Origin: Kitasatospora viridis
Lineage (GTDB): Bacteria > Actinomycetota > Actinomycetes > Streptomycetales > Streptomycetaceae
Assembly: GCF_007829815.1 (NCBI RefSeq)
Contig: NZ_VIWT01000001.1
Span: 4,307,001 to 4,371,000 of the forward strand
Direction: 5' to 3'
Length of the DNA: 64,000 bases
Part shown: piece after piece, positions 1 to 8,773 of the stretch
How positions within the stretch are numbered: the stretch's first letter is position 1
How the letters are laid out: each line of letters starts with the position of its first letter
Program-made: the position numbers and the translations under genes
Notes under the pieces: model-generated
Told to the model about the DNA's origin: nothing
Database searches by the model: none
The model's input: the letters and a program-made list of their open reading frames with translations, nothing else

Positions 1-30
1 GGTGGTCACGGCTTCCGAGCCGACCACCCC
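1..30. terminator. stem-loop at window edge
   Basis: GGTGGTC pairs with GACCACC, and an inner GGCT/AGCC closes a TCCG loop. It resembles the terminator of an upstream gene lying outside the window. There is no T-tract. The rest of the stretch up to 206 holds no gene I can support and should contain the tig promoter, but I see no clear -10 box. Confidence 0.4.
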
Positions 31-206
31 AGGGTGACAGAGTCCCCGCCCAGACCCGCACCGGGACCGGGCCGCTCGCCATCCACCCCACACGGGAGAT
101 CGCCGCACTCAGGTGGCTCATCACCCGTCTGCCCGGCCCGCAGCCCGCGAGGGACTCGGGGGCCGGAACAGACAAGCCGACCGCAAGCCCCATAGGAGAC
201 CTAACC

Positions 207-1598
207 GTGAAGAGCGCCGTCGAGACTCTGAACCCGACCCGGGTTCGACTCACCGTCGAGGTGCCCTTCGAGGAGCTCAAGCCCAGCCTCGACGCGGCGT
301 ACAAGAAGATCAACCAGCAGGTCACGGTTCCGGGTTTCCGGAAGGGCAAGATTCCGAACCGGGTCATCGACCAGCGGTTCGGCCGCGCCGCCGTGCTGGA
401 GGAGACCGTCAACGACGCCCTGCCGCGCTTCTACACGCAGGCCGTCGACGAGAACAAGGTCGAGGTCCTCGGTCAGCCCGACATCACGGACATCAAGGGT
501 GTCGAGGACCTCGACGCCAACGGCCTCACCTTCACCGCCGAGGTCGACATCCGCCCGGAGATCACCCTCCCCGACTTCGCCGAGATCTCGGTCGAGGTCG
601 ACGCCATCGAGGTGACCGACGAGGACATCGAGAAGTCGCTGCAGCAGCTGCGCGAGCGCTTCTCCTCGGTCAAGGACGTCGAGCGCGCCGCCGGCGCGGA
701 CGACATCGTCGTGGTGGACCTGGAGGCCAAGGTCGACGGCGAGGTGCCGGAGGACGGCACCGCCACCGGCGTGAGCTACGAGATCGGCTCGGGCCGCCTG
801 CTGGACGGCATCGACGAGGCCGTCACCGGCCTCTCGGCCGGCGAGTCGAAGACCTTCACCACCGAGCTCAAGGGCGGCACCCAGGCCGGCAAGAGCTCCG
901 AGGTGACCGTCACCGTCACCGCCGTCCAGGAGAAGGAGCTCCCCGAGCTGGACGACGAGTTCGCCCAGCTGGCCAGCGAGTTCGACACCCTGGAGGAGCT
1001 GCGCGCCGACTCCCGCACCCGGCTCGGCCGGATGAAGGAGTTCGACCAGGCGACCCAGGCGCAGGAGAAGGTCCTGGACGCGCTGCTCGAGAAGATCGAG
1101 ATCGAGTTCCCGGAGAAGCTCCTCAAGGACGAGGTCGAGACCCGCAAGCACAACCTGGAGCACCACCAGCTGGAGCCGATCGGCCAGACCCTGGAGAGCT
1201 ACCTCGCCGCCCAGGGCAAGACCCGCGAGGAGTTCGACGCGGAGACCGAGGAGCAGGCGAAGAAGGGCATCAAGACCCAGTTCGTGCTCGACGAGATCGT
1301 GGCCAAGGAGGAGGTGGGCGTGAACCAGGAGGAGCTCACCGAGCACCTGATCCGCCGCGCCGCCGGCTCCGGCCTGAGCCCGGACCAGTTCGCCCAGCAG
1401 ATCGTCTCCAACCAGCAGGTCCCGCTGCTGGTCGGCGAGGTCGCCCGCGGCAAGGCGCTCGCCCTGGTGGTCGAGGCCGCCACGGTGACCGACTCCAACG
1501 GTGAGGTCGTCGACTTCGACGAGGACGAGGAGGAGGTGGCCGAGGCGGCCACCACCGAGGCCGCCGCCGAGGCGACCGAGGAGTCCGCCGAGGCCTGA
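207..1598 (+). CDS. tig: trigger factor, ribosome-associated chaperone and peptidyl-prolyl isomerase
   Basis: Cytoplasmic chaperone that docks at the ribosomal exit tunnel and shields nascent chains. The 463-aa product has the ribosome-binding signature GFRKGKIP at residues 43-50, a central FKBP-type isomerase domain (about 150-250) and a helical C-terminal chaperone domain. The tail after residue 430 is extremely acidic and Ala/Glu rich, as is usual for streptomycete trigger factors. The GTG start is chosen because AGGAGA lies at 194-199 and because the family N-terminus (MKSAVETLNPTRVRL) begins there. It sits directly upstream of the clp genes, the conserved actinobacterial order, and a strong terminator follows it, so clpP1 is probably transcribed separately. 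Confidence 0.97.
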   Translation: MKSAVETLNPTRVRLTVEVPFEELKPSLDAAYKKINQQVTVPGFRKGKIPNRVIDQRFGRAAVLEETVNDALPRFYTQAVDENKVEVLGQPDITDIKGVEDLDANGLTFTAEVDIRPEITLPDFAEISVEVDAIEVTDEDIEKSLQQLRERFSSVKDVERAAGADDIVVVDLEAKVDGEVPEDGTATGVSYEIGSGRLLDGIDEAVTGLSAGESKTFTTELKGGTQAGKSSEVTVTVTAVQEKELPELDDEFAQLASEFDTLEELRADSRTRLGRMKEFDQATQAQEKVLDALLEKIEIEFPEKLLKDEVETRKHNLEHHQLEPIGQTLESYLAAQGKTREEFDAETEEQAKKGIKTQFVLDEIVAKEEVGVNQEELTEHLIRRAAGSGLSPDQFAQQIVSNQQVPLLVGEVARGKALALVVEAATVTDSNGEVVDFDEDEEEVAEAATTEAAAEATEESAEA

Positions 1599-1621
1599 AC
1601 CGCCCCGTCGCGGTGAGCCCC

Positions 1622-1672
1622 GAACGGGCCCGGACGCACTCCTGGAAATCAGGTGCGCGTCCGGGCCCGTTC
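1622..1672 (+). terminator. tig terminator
   Basis: A 16-bp perfect stem (GAACGGGCCCGGACGC at 1622-1637 with its complement at 1657-1672) and a further CCTG/CAGG pairing inside the loop. It lies 24 bases after the tig stop. There is no T-run, which is typical of high-GC actinomycete terminators. Confidence 0.85.
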
Positions 1673-1692
1673 CGCTTCCGGCGGCGCACCTG

Positions 1693-1706
1693 CGCTGACA
1701 GCGAAC
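1693..1706 (-). promoter_or_regulatory. candidate ClgR operator upstream of clpP1
   Basis: Read on the minus strand the sequence is GTTCGC, five bases, GCG. This matches the ClgR operator reported for the Streptomyces clpP1 and clpC1 promoters (consensus recalled from memory). It lies about 83 bases before the clpP1 start, a sensible activator position. Sequence match is seen; regulation is inferred from the family. Confidence 0.7.
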
Positions 1707-1788
1707 AGTTCTGTGTGAGGGATTCCCGGGCTCGGCCTGCGCGTTAGGGTCAACGAAAGCAAGCTAAACCGACTGAGCAGGTGGCTAA

Positions 1789-2427
1789 GTGACGTTCCCG
1801 CAGATGCAGATGCCTGGCCTGATGACGCCGCGCGCGGCCGGTGGTGACGTGCTCGGCGGCCTGGGCGACCAGGTCTACAACCGGCTTCTCGGCGAGCGGA
1901 TCATCTTCCTCGGCCAGCAGGTGGACGATGACATCGCCAACAAGATCACCGCCCAGCTCCTCCTCCTGGCCGCCGAGCCGGAGAAGGACATCTACCTGTA
2001 CATCAACTCCCCGGGCGGCTCGATCACGGCCGGCATGGCGATCTACGACACCATGCAGTACATCAAGAACGACGTGGTGACCATCGCGATGGGCATGGCG
2101 GCCTCGATGGGCCAGTTCCTGCTCACCGCCGGGACGCCGGGCAAGCGCTTCGCGCTGCCGAACGCCGAGATCCTGATGCACCAGCCCTCGGCCGGCCTGG
2201 GCGGCTCCGCGACCGACATCCGGATCCAGGCCGAGCAGCTGCTCCGCATGAAGAAGCGGATGTCCGAGCTGATCTCCCAGCACAGCGGGCAGACCTTCGA
2301 CCAGATCACCAAGGACTCCGACCGCGACCGCTGGTTCACCGCGGAGGAGGCCAAGGCCTACGGGCTGATCGACGACATCATGCACAGTGCCGCGGATGTC
2401 CCCGGCGGTGGCGGCACCGGCGCCTGA
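1789..2427 (+). CDS. clpP1: ATP-dependent Clp protease proteolytic subunit 1
   Basis: Serine peptidase subunit of the Clp degradation chamber. The 212-aa protein shows the triad of the S14 family: Ser106 in GMAASMG, His131 in ILMHQPS and probably Asp176 in KDSDRD. GTG start, preceded by GAGCAGGTGG. It is followed 56 bases later by clpP2, so the two form an operon; in actinobacteria ClpP1 and ClpP2 assemble into mixed tetradecamers. A ClgR-type operator upstream suggests activation by ClgR. Confidence 0.97.
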   Translation: MTFPQMQMPGLMTPRAAGGDVLGGLGDQVYNRLLGERIIFLGQQVDDDIANKITAQLLLLAAEPEKDIYLYINSPGGSITAGMAIYDTMQYIKNDVVTIAMGMAASMGQFLLTAGTPGKRFALPNAEILMHQPSAGLGGSATDIRIQAEQLLRMKKRMSELISQHSGQTFDQITKDSDRDRWFTAEEAKAYGLIDDIMHSAADVPGGGGTGA

Positions 2428-2483
2428 GCGCCGCCCCACCCCACCCCACCACGTCGGACCAGCCCCCGGAGGACGGACCCGCA

Positions 2484-3161
2484 ATGAACCTTCCCAACAC
2501 CCCCGCCGGCGACTACCTGCGCGCCCGTGCCGAGCTGACCTCCCCTCGGGCGGAGGGCCGCTACATCGTGCCGCGGTTCGTCGAGCGCACCTCGCAGGGC
2601 ATCCGCGAGTACGACCCGTACGCCAAGCTGTTCGAGGAGCGGATCATCTTCCTCGGCTCGCAGGTGGACGACGTCTCGGCGAACGACGTCATGGCCCAGC
2701 TGCTCTGCCTGGAGTCGATGGACCCGGACCGCGAGATCCAGATGTACATCAACTCGCCCGGCGGCTCGTTCACCGCGCTCACCGCGATCTACGACACCAT
2801 GCAGTACGTCAAGCCGGACATCCAGACGGTCTGCATGGGCCAGGCCGCCTCGGCCGCCGCCGTGCTGCTGGCCGCCGGCACCCCGGGCAAGCGGATGGCG
2901 CTGCCGAACGCCCGGATCCTGATCCACCAGCCGTACACCGAGACCGGCCGCGGCCAGGTGTCCGACCTGGAGATCCAGGCGAAGGAGATCTTCCGGATGC
3001 GCGAGCAGCTGGAGGAGATGCTGTCCAAGCACTCCAACCAGCCGATCGAGAAGGTCCGCGACGACATCGAGCGTGACAAGATCCTCACCGCCGAGGAGGC
3101 CCTGGAGTACGGCCTCATCGACCAGATCGTCTCCACCCGCAAGGCCTCGCTCAACAGCTGA
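2484..3161 (+). CDS. clpP2: ATP-dependent Clp protease proteolytic subunit 2
   Basis: Second ClpP subunit, 225 aa, with nucleophile Ser123 (GQAASAAAV) and His148 (ILIHQPY). The N-terminal extension (RAELTSPRAEGRYIVPRF) is characteristic of streptomycete ClpP2 and is probably a processed propeptide. The ATG is preceded by GGAGGA at 2468-2473. It is co-transcribed with clpP1, and a very strong stem-loop ends the operon before clpX. Confidence 0.97.
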   Translation: MNLPNTPAGDYLRARAELTSPRAEGRYIVPRFVERTSQGIREYDPYAKLFEERIIFLGSQVDDVSANDVMAQLLCLESMDPDREIQMYINSPGGSFTALTAIYDTMQYVKPDIQTVCMGQAASAAAVLLAAGTPGKRMALPNARILIHQPYTETGRGQVSDLEIQAKEIFRMREQLEEMLSKHSNQPIEKVRDDIERDKILTAEEALEYGLIDQIVSTRKASLNS

Positions 3162-3173
3162 GGCCGGCGACTC

Positions 3174-3217
3174 CCCGCCGGGCGGGGCGTACCGCCCGGT
3201 ACGCCCCGCCCGGCGGG
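3174..3217. terminator. clpP2 terminator, 19-bp perfect stem
   Basis: 3174-3192 is an exact reverse complement of 3199-3217, with a six-base loop. One of the strongest hairpins in the window; it isolates clpP1-clpP2 from clpX. Confidence 0.9.
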
Positions 3218-3254
3218 CTCCGGCCTCCCGCCCGACGGCATCTGTTCGGTATCA

Positions 3255-3268
3255 ATTCGCCCAGGGCG
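3255..3268 (+). promoter_or_regulatory. possible weak ClgR-like site upstream of clpX
   Basis: ATTCGC, five bases, GCG: one mismatch to the GTTCGC-N5-GCG operator seen upstream of clpP1. It lies about 150 bases before the clpX start in a 256-base gap otherwise holding only the clpP2 terminator. Could be chance in GC-rich DNA. Confidence 0.3.
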
Positions 3269-3417
3269 TAGGGCAGAGCCGTCGAAGTCGACTGATTCCG
3301 CGAGTCGGCAGAGTACCGTCGGATACCGAGACCTGAGCGCCCTGGCGGGGCGACCGTCGGGTCCACAGCACCAGGCCCCGGACCCCCGCGGGGCCCCTGG
3401 CGAAGGGGAAGCACCTC

Positions 3418-4701
3418 GTGGCACGCATCGGAGACGGTGGCGACCTGCTCAAGTGCTCGTTCTGCGGCAAGTCGCAGAAGCAGGTGAAGAAGCTGATCGC
3501 CGGCCCAGGCGTGTACATCTGCGACGAGTGCATCGATCTCTGCAACGAGATCATCGAGGAGGAGCTCGCAGAGTCCTCCGAGGTGCGCTTCGAGGAGCTC
3601 CCGAAGCCGCGCGAGATCTACGAGTTCCTGGACCAGTACGTGGTCGGCCAGGACCTGGCCAAGAAGGCCCTCTCGGTGGCCGTCTACAACCACTACAAGC
3701 GGGTCCAGGCCGGCGAGGCCGGCCGCGGCAGCGGCCGCGAGGACGCCATCGAGCTGGCCAAGTCCAACATCCTGCTGCTCGGTCCGACCGGCTCCGGCAA
3801 GACCCTGCTCGCGCAGACCCTGGCCCGGATGCTGAACGTGCCGTTCGCGATCGCCGACGCCACCGCGCTGACCGAGGCGGGCTACGTCGGCGAGGACGTC
3901 GAGAACATCCTGCTGAAGCTGATCCAGGCGGCCGACTACGACGTCAAGAAGGCCGAGACCGGGATCATCTACATCGACGAGATCGACAAGGTCGCCCGCA
4001 AGAGCGAGAACCCGTCGATCACCCGGGACGTCTCCGGCGAGGGCGTGCAGCAGGCGCTGCTGAAGATCCTGGAGGGCACCACCGCCTCGGTGCCGCCGCA
4101 GGGCGGGCGCAAGCACCCGCACCAGGAGTTCATCCAGATCGACACCACCAACGTGCTGTTCATCGTCGGCGGCGCCTTCGCCGGTCTGGAGCGGATCATC
4201 GAGGGCCGCTCGGGCGGCAAGGGGATCGGCTTCGGCGCGACCATCCGCTCCAAGCGGGAGAGCGACGCGACCGACCACTTCCGTCAGGTGATGCCGGAGG
4301 ACCTGGTCAAGTTCGGCATGATCCCGGAGTTCATCGGCCGGCTGCCGGTGATCACCAGCGTGCACAACCTGGACCGCGAGGCGCTGCTGCAGATCCTCAC
4401 CGAGCCGAAGAACGCGCTGGTCAAGCAGTACCGCAAGCTCTTCGAACTCGACGGCGTGGAGCTGGAGTTCAGCCGGGACGCGCTGGAGGCGATCGCCGAC
4501 CAGGCGATCCTGCGCGGCACCGGGGCGCGCGGGCTGCGGGCGATCATGGAGGAGGTGCTGATGTCGGTGATGTACGAGGTGCCCTCCCGCCAGGACGTGG
4601 CCCGGGTGGTGGTCACCGGTGACGTGGTCTCCAAGCACGCCATCCCGACCCTGGTGCCGCGCGACATGATCAAGCGCGAGCGCCGGGACAAGAGCGCCTG
4701 A
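3418..4701 (+). CDS. clpX: ATP-dependent Clp protease ATP-binding subunit ClpX
   Basis: AAA+ unfoldase that feeds substrates into ClpP. The 427-aa protein has the N-terminal C4 zinc-binding domain (Cys13, Cys16, Cys35, Cys38), Walker A GPTGSGKT at 122-129 and Walker B IIYIDEID near 183-190. The GAR motif near residue 368 marks the sensor-2 / small-domain region. GTG start after AAGGGGAAG. It has its own upstream gap of about 250 bases, so it is probably transcribed independently of clpP1-clpP2. A strong terminator separates it from the convergent membrane-protein gene. Confidence 0.97.
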   Translation: MARIGDGGDLLKCSFCGKSQKQVKKLIAGPGVYICDECIDLCNEIIEEELAESSEVRFEELPKPREIYEFLDQYVVGQDLAKKALSVAVYNHYKRVQAGEAGRGSGREDAIELAKSNILLLGPTGSGKTLLAQTLARMLNVPFAIADATALTEAGYVGEDVENILLKLIQAADYDVKKAETGIIYIDEIDKVARKSENPSITRDVSGEGVQQALLKILEGTTASVPPQGGRKHPHQEFIQIDTTNVLFIVGGAFAGLERIIEGRSGGKGIGFGATIRSKRESDATDHFRQVMPEDLVKFGMIPEFIGRLPVITSVHNLDREALLQILTEPKNALVKQYRKLFELDGVELEFSRDALEAIADQAILRGTGARGLRAIMEEVLMSVMYEVPSRQDVARVVVTGDVVSKHAIPTLVPRDMIKRERRDKSA

Positions 4702-4725
4702 CCGGCAGCAGGACGAGGAACGGAC

Positions 4726-4755
4726 GAGGGCCCGCGGCAGTCGCCGCGGGCCCTC
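4726..4755. terminator. terminator between convergent clpX and membrane-protein gene
   Basis: 13-bp perfect stem, GAGGGCCCGCGGC with its complement, four-base loop. It lies between two convergent stop codons, so it can serve both strands. Confidence 0.85.
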
Positions 4756-4774
4756 GGTGCGTCCTGCCGTCCGG

Positions 4775-5683
4775 CTACTTGGGCACCTCGGCCGAGCCGC
4801 GCAGCTCGCGGGCGTCGGCGGCGGCCTTGTCCAGCGCGGGCGCCTTGCCGCTGGCCGTGGTCTGCATGACCACCGCCAGCACGCTGTTGTCGATCCACAC
4901 GCAGACCGCGTCGGTCTCCTTGGTGGTGATGGCGTCCTCACAGCTCATCACCCCGCCGAGCGGGCCCGGGTCCGGGTGGGTGCGCGCGGAGAAGGTGGCG
5001 CCGTTGCCCCGGGCCGAGTTCTCGAAGCCCAGCCAGAAGCCGACCTCCTCCAGGCTCGGCGAGGCGATCCGGCCGTAGTCGCCGTAGTAGACGACGGCCC
5101 GGTCGGACAGCAGCGAGTTGTAGACCGTGCTGACCGTGCCGTCCATGGACTTGGCGCCCTGACTCTGCGACAGGTTCTTGGAGAGCTGCTGGGCCAGCTT
5201 GTTGCCCGGGTCGCTGCTCAGGGTCTGGAAGGAGTCCGGCACCACCAGCTTGCGGGTGCCCGGGCCGCTCGCGTCCTGCGTCCCGCCGGGGCTGCTGCTC
5301 GCGGCCGGGCTGTCGGAGGCGAGCGGGGTGCCGCTGGCGGCGGGGCTCTGCTGGACCACCGGGGTGTGCTTCTTGTCGGCGTTCTGCTTGTCCGACTTGT
5401 CCTTCAGCGTGCTGACCAGCACCGAGGAGGCGACGCCGATCGCGGCGAGCACCGCGACCAGGGTGATCCACAGCGCCTTGCGGGACCTGCGCGGCGGCGG
5501 TGGCGGCGGCCCCACCGGCGGGTACTGGGCGGGCCAGCCGGCGCCCTGCTGGGGCGGCACCTGCTGGTAGTACGGCGACTGCTGGGGGTACACGGGCGAT
5601 CCGTAGCCGGGCTGCGGCGGCGGCGCGCCGTAGCCGTCGGGCGCCGCCGGCGGGGGCGGACCGTACGGGTACTGGTCGGACAT
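4775..5683 (-). CDS. single-pass membrane protein with Pro/Tyr/Gln-rich N-terminus
   Basis: Unknown function, 302 aa. The first about 65 residues are low-complexity PPP/PQPGYG/QQ repeats. A basic patch (RRSRK) and one hydrophobic segment (about 70-88, ALWITLVAVLAAIGVASS) follow, then a Ser/Ala/Pro-rich linker and a folded-looking C-terminal domain with Cys in MSCEDAI and AVCVWID. The topology suggests cytoplasmic N-terminus and exported C-terminal domain. ATG start preceded on the minus strand by GGGAGGGA. Much longer readings of the same frame run antisense through valS and are not credible. Streptomycetes carry many such proteins; no enzymatic motif is visible. Confidence 0.8.
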   Translation of the reverse strand: MSDQYPYGPPPPAAPDGYGAPPPQPGYGSPVYPQQSPYYQQVPPQQGAGWPAQYPPVGPPPPPPRRSRKALWITLVAVLAAIGVASSVLVSTLKDKSDKQNADKKHTPVVQQSPAASGTPLASDSPAASSSPGGTQDASGPGTRKLVVPDSFQTLSSDPGNKLAQQLSKNLSQSQGAKSMDGTVSTVYNSLLSDRAVVYYGDYGRIASPSLEEVGFWLGFENSARGNGATFSARTHPDPGPLGGVMSCEDAITTKETDAVCVWIDNSVLAVVMQTTASGKAPALDKAAADARELRGSAEVPK

Positions 5684-5799
5684 GGGCAATCCCTCCCGGA
5701 GCTCGGTCGCGGCGCCCGGTCCCCTTGCTCCGACTGGCCGGCCGGGTACCGGCACGCTACCGTACGCCGACGACGTGCTCGGCGGGCTCCGCGGTTCCG

Positions 5800-5805
5800 T
5801 AAACT
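5800..5805 (+). promoter_or_regulatory. -10 box of leaderless valS promoter
   Basis: TAAACT ends seven bases before the GTG start, so transcription would begin at or next to the start codon. There is no Shine-Dalgarno sequence before valS, which fits a leaderless mRNA. Confidence 0.6.
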
Positions 5806-5812
5806 GTGCGTC

Positions 5813-8452
5813 GTGACCGACATGACGAACCAGCTCCCCGCCGACCACGCGTCCGGGGACAACGCAGCCACCCTTCCGACCGCCTACGCCCCCGGCGAGG
5901 TAGAGGGCGAGCTGTATGAGCGCTGGGTAGCCCGCGGTTACTTCGAGGCGGACGCGAAGAGCGAGAAGCCCCCCTACACCATCGTCATCCCGCCGCCGAA
6001 CGTGACCGGTGCCCTGCACCTGGGCCACGCCTTCCAGCACACCCTGATGGACGCCCTGACGCGCCGTAAGCGGATGCAGGGTTACGAGGCGCTCTGGCTG
6101 CCCGGCATGGACCACGCCGGCATCGCCACCCAGAACAAGGTGGAGCAGCAGCTCGCCGAGTCCGGCCTGTCCCGGCACGACCTGGGCCGCGAGGCCTTCG
6201 TCGAGAAGGTCTGGGAGTGGAAGGAGAACTACGGCGGGAAGATCCTCGGCCAGATGCGCCGGCTCGGTGACGGCGTGGACTGGTCGCGCGAGCGCTTCAC
6301 GATGGACGAGGGCCTGTCCAAGGCCGTCCAGACCATCTTCAAGAAGCTCTTCGACGACGGCCTGATCTACCGCGCCGAACGCATCATCAACTGGTGCCCG
6401 CGCTGCCTGACCGCGCTCTCCGACATCGAGGTGGAGCACGAGAACGTCCCCGGCGAGCTGGTCTCGATCCGCTACGGCGAGGGCGACGACGCGATCGTGG
6501 TCGCCACCACCCGGGCCGAGACGATGCTCGGCGACACCGCGGTCGCCGTCCACCCCGAGGACGAGCGCTACCGCCACCTGGTCGGACGGACCGTCAAGCT
6601 GCCGCTGACGGACCGGGAGATCCCGGTGGTCGCCGACGAGCACGTGGACCCGGAGTTCGGCACCGGCGCCGTCAAGGTGACCCCGGCGCACGACCCGAAC
6701 GACTTCGCCATCGGCCAGCGGCACGGCCTGCCGAACCTGAGCGTGATGGACGAGCGCGGCGTGATCACCGTGCACGGCCCGTTCCTCGGCCTGGACCGGC
6801 TGGAGGCCCGCTCGGCCGTCGTCGGCGCGCTGCGCGAGCAGGGCCGGATCGTCGCCGAGAAGCGCCCCTACGACCACGCGGTCGGCCACTGCTCGCGCTG
6901 CCACACCGTGGTCGAGCCGCGGCTGTCGCTGCAGTGGTGGGTCAAGGTCGAGCCGCTGGCCAAGGCGGCCGGCGACGCGGTCCGGGACGGCCGGGTGCAG
7001 ATCCACCCGAAGGAGCTGGAGCGCCGCTACTTCGACTGGGTCGACAACATGTACGACTGGTGCATCTCGCGCCAGCTCTGGTGGGGCCACCGGATCCCGG
7101 TCTGGTACGGCCCGAACGGCGAGGTCGTCTGCGTCGGACCGGACGACGAGGCGCCCACCGGCGAGGGCTGGACCCAGGACCCGGACGTGCTGGACACCTG
7201 GTTCTCCAGCGGCCTGTGGCCGTTCTCCACGCTGGGCTGGCCGGAGCAGACCCCGGACCTGGCGAAGTTCTACCCGACCGACGTGCTGCTCACCGGCCAC
7301 GACATCATCTTCTTCTGGGTCGCCCGGATGATGATGTTCGGCCTGTACGCGATGGACGGTCAGGCGCCGTTCCACACCGTGGCGCTGACCGGCCTGGTCC
7401 GCGACGAGTTCGGCAAGAAGATGTCCAAGTCCAACCCGAACGCGGTGGACCCGCTGGACTGGATGGACGCCTACGGCGCCGACGCGGTCCGGTTCACCCT
7501 GGCCAGCGGCGCCAACCCGGGCGCCGACGTGCCGATCGGCGAGGACTGGGTCAAGGGCTCGCGCAACTTCTGCAACAAGATCTGGAACGCCACCCGGTTC
7601 GCGCTGATGAACGGCGCCACCGTGGAGGGTCCGCTGCCCGAGCCGGAGCAGATGACCGCCGCCGAGCGGTGGATCCTCTCCCGGCTGGGCGAGACCGTGG
7701 CCCAGGTGGACGCGCTCTACGAGGACTACCAGTTCGCGAAGCTCTCCGACGCGCTCTTCCACTTCGCCTGGGACGAGGTCTTCGACTGGTACGTCGAGCT
7801 CTCCAAGACCACCCTGGCGGCCGGCGGCCCGCAGGCCGACGCCGCCCGCCGGGTGCTCGGCGAGGTGCTGGAGGTGACGCTGCGGCTGCTGCACCCGGTG
7901 GTCCCGTTCGTCACCGAGGCGCTCTGGACGGCGCTCACCGGCGGCGAGTCGGTGGTGGTCGCCGAGTGGCCGAAGGACGGCGGGTTCCGCGACCCGGCCG
8001 CCCAGGCGGAGATCGCGCTGCTGCAGCAGGTGGTCACCGAGGTCCGCCGGTTCCGCAACGACCAGGGGCTGAAGGACGGTCAGAAGGTGCCCGCCACGCT
8101 GGAGCTGGCCGGCGCCGGCCTGGCCGACCACGAGGCGGCGATCCGCTCGCTGGCCCGGCTGGCCGTGCCGGCCGAGGGCTTCGCCGCGACCGCCTCGCTG
8201 TCGGCGGCCGGTGCCGCGGTGGCGCTGGACCTGTCCGGTGCCATCGACGTGGCCGCCGAGCGCAAGCGGCTCGCCAAGGACCTCGCGGCGGCCGAGAAGG
8301 AGCTGGCGCAGACCACGGGGAAGCTCGGCAACGAGGGCTTCCTGGCCAAGGCGCCGGAGGACGTGGTGGCGAAGATCAAGGCCCGCCAGACGGCGGCCGA
8401 GGGCGACATCGCCCGGATCACCGCCCAGTTGGCGGCGCTGCCGCAGGCCTGA
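5813..8452 (+). CDS. valS: valyl-tRNA synthetase
   Basis: Class I aminoacyl-tRNA synthetase charging tRNA-Val, 879 aa. Visible signatures: HLGH in NVTGALHLGHAF, the KMSKS loop in GKKMSKSNPNAVDP, the CP1 editing domain with TTRAETMLGDTAV, and a C-terminal coiled-coil arm rich in Lys/Ala/Glu. Start: GTG at 5813, supported by the leaderless -10 box; ATG at 5822 is an alternative that removes three residues. Stand-alone gene, divergent from the minus-strand membrane protein. Confidence 0.96.
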   Translation: MTDMTNQLPADHASGDNAATLPTAYAPGEVEGELYERWVARGYFEADAKSEKPPYTIVIPPPNVTGALHLGHAFQHTLMDALTRRKRMQGYEALWLPGMDHAGIATQNKVEQQLAESGLSRHDLGREAFVEKVWEWKENYGGKILGQMRRLGDGVDWSRERFTMDEGLSKAVQTIFKKLFDDGLIYRAERIINWCPRCLTALSDIEVEHENVPGELVSIRYGEGDDAIVVATTRAETMLGDTAVAVHPEDERYRHLVGRTVKLPLTDREIPVVADEHVDPEFGTGAVKVTPAHDPNDFAIGQRHGLPNLSVMDERGVITVHGPFLGLDRLEARSAVVGALREQGRIVAEKRPYDHAVGHCSRCHTVVEPRLSLQWWVKVEPLAKAAGDAVRDGRVQIHPKELERRYFDWVDNMYDWCISRQLWWGHRIPVWYGPNGEVVCVGPDDEAPTGEGWTQDPDVLDTWFSSGLWPFSTLGWPEQTPDLAKFYPTDVLLTGHDIIFFWVARMMMFGLYAMDGQAPFHTVALTGLVRDEFGKKMSKSNPNAVDPLDWMDAYGADAVRFTLASGANPGADVPIGEDWVKGSRNFCNKIWNATRFALMNGATVEGPLPEPEQMTAAERWILSRLGETVAQVDALYEDYQFAKLSDALFHFAWDEVFDWYVELSKTTLAAGGPQADAARRVLGEVLEVTLRLLHPVVPFVTEALWTALTGGESVVVAEWPKDGGFRDPAAQAEIALLQQVVTEVRRFRNDQGLKDGQKVPATLELAGAGLADHEAAIRSLARLAVPAEGFAATASLSAAGAAVALDLSGAIDVAAERKRLAKDLAAAEKELAQTTGKLGNEGFLAKAPEDVVAKIKARQTAAEGDIARITAQLAALPQA

Positions 8453-8467
8453 CCCCGCCCGTGCCCC

Positions 8468-8499
8468 GGGGCCGCGTCCGCTTCGGCGGGCGCGGCCCC
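8468..8499 (+). terminator. valS terminator with TTCG tetraloop
   Basis: GGGGCCGCG and CCGC pair with GCGG and CGCGGCCCC around a TTCG loop, interrupted only by one wobble pair. The following stretch to 8773 has noticeably lower GC and holds no gene I can support, apart from a possible 24-codon reading (8703-8777) that overlaps the next start. Confidence 0.8.
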
Positions 8500-8773
8500 G
8501 AGCCGTTTCCGGGGCGGTCGGCGGTGCCTCCGGCAGGGGGCGTCCCGGCCGGCCCGGGGGCGGGCGGGGCCGGTCCGCGCGCCCTCCCCGACGGCGCGGC
8601 GCTTGCTTTTCCAACGCCGGACGGATTACCGGGAGATTTCCACGGAAAGCCAGAAAACGATCGGATTCGCATTCCGGAGGAACAACACTCGGGCATGTTT
8701 CGATGGCCTCGGAAGGTGAGCCGTATACGGTGTTCCGCAGGTCGGAGCAACGGCGGCGACGGGAAGGCATGGC

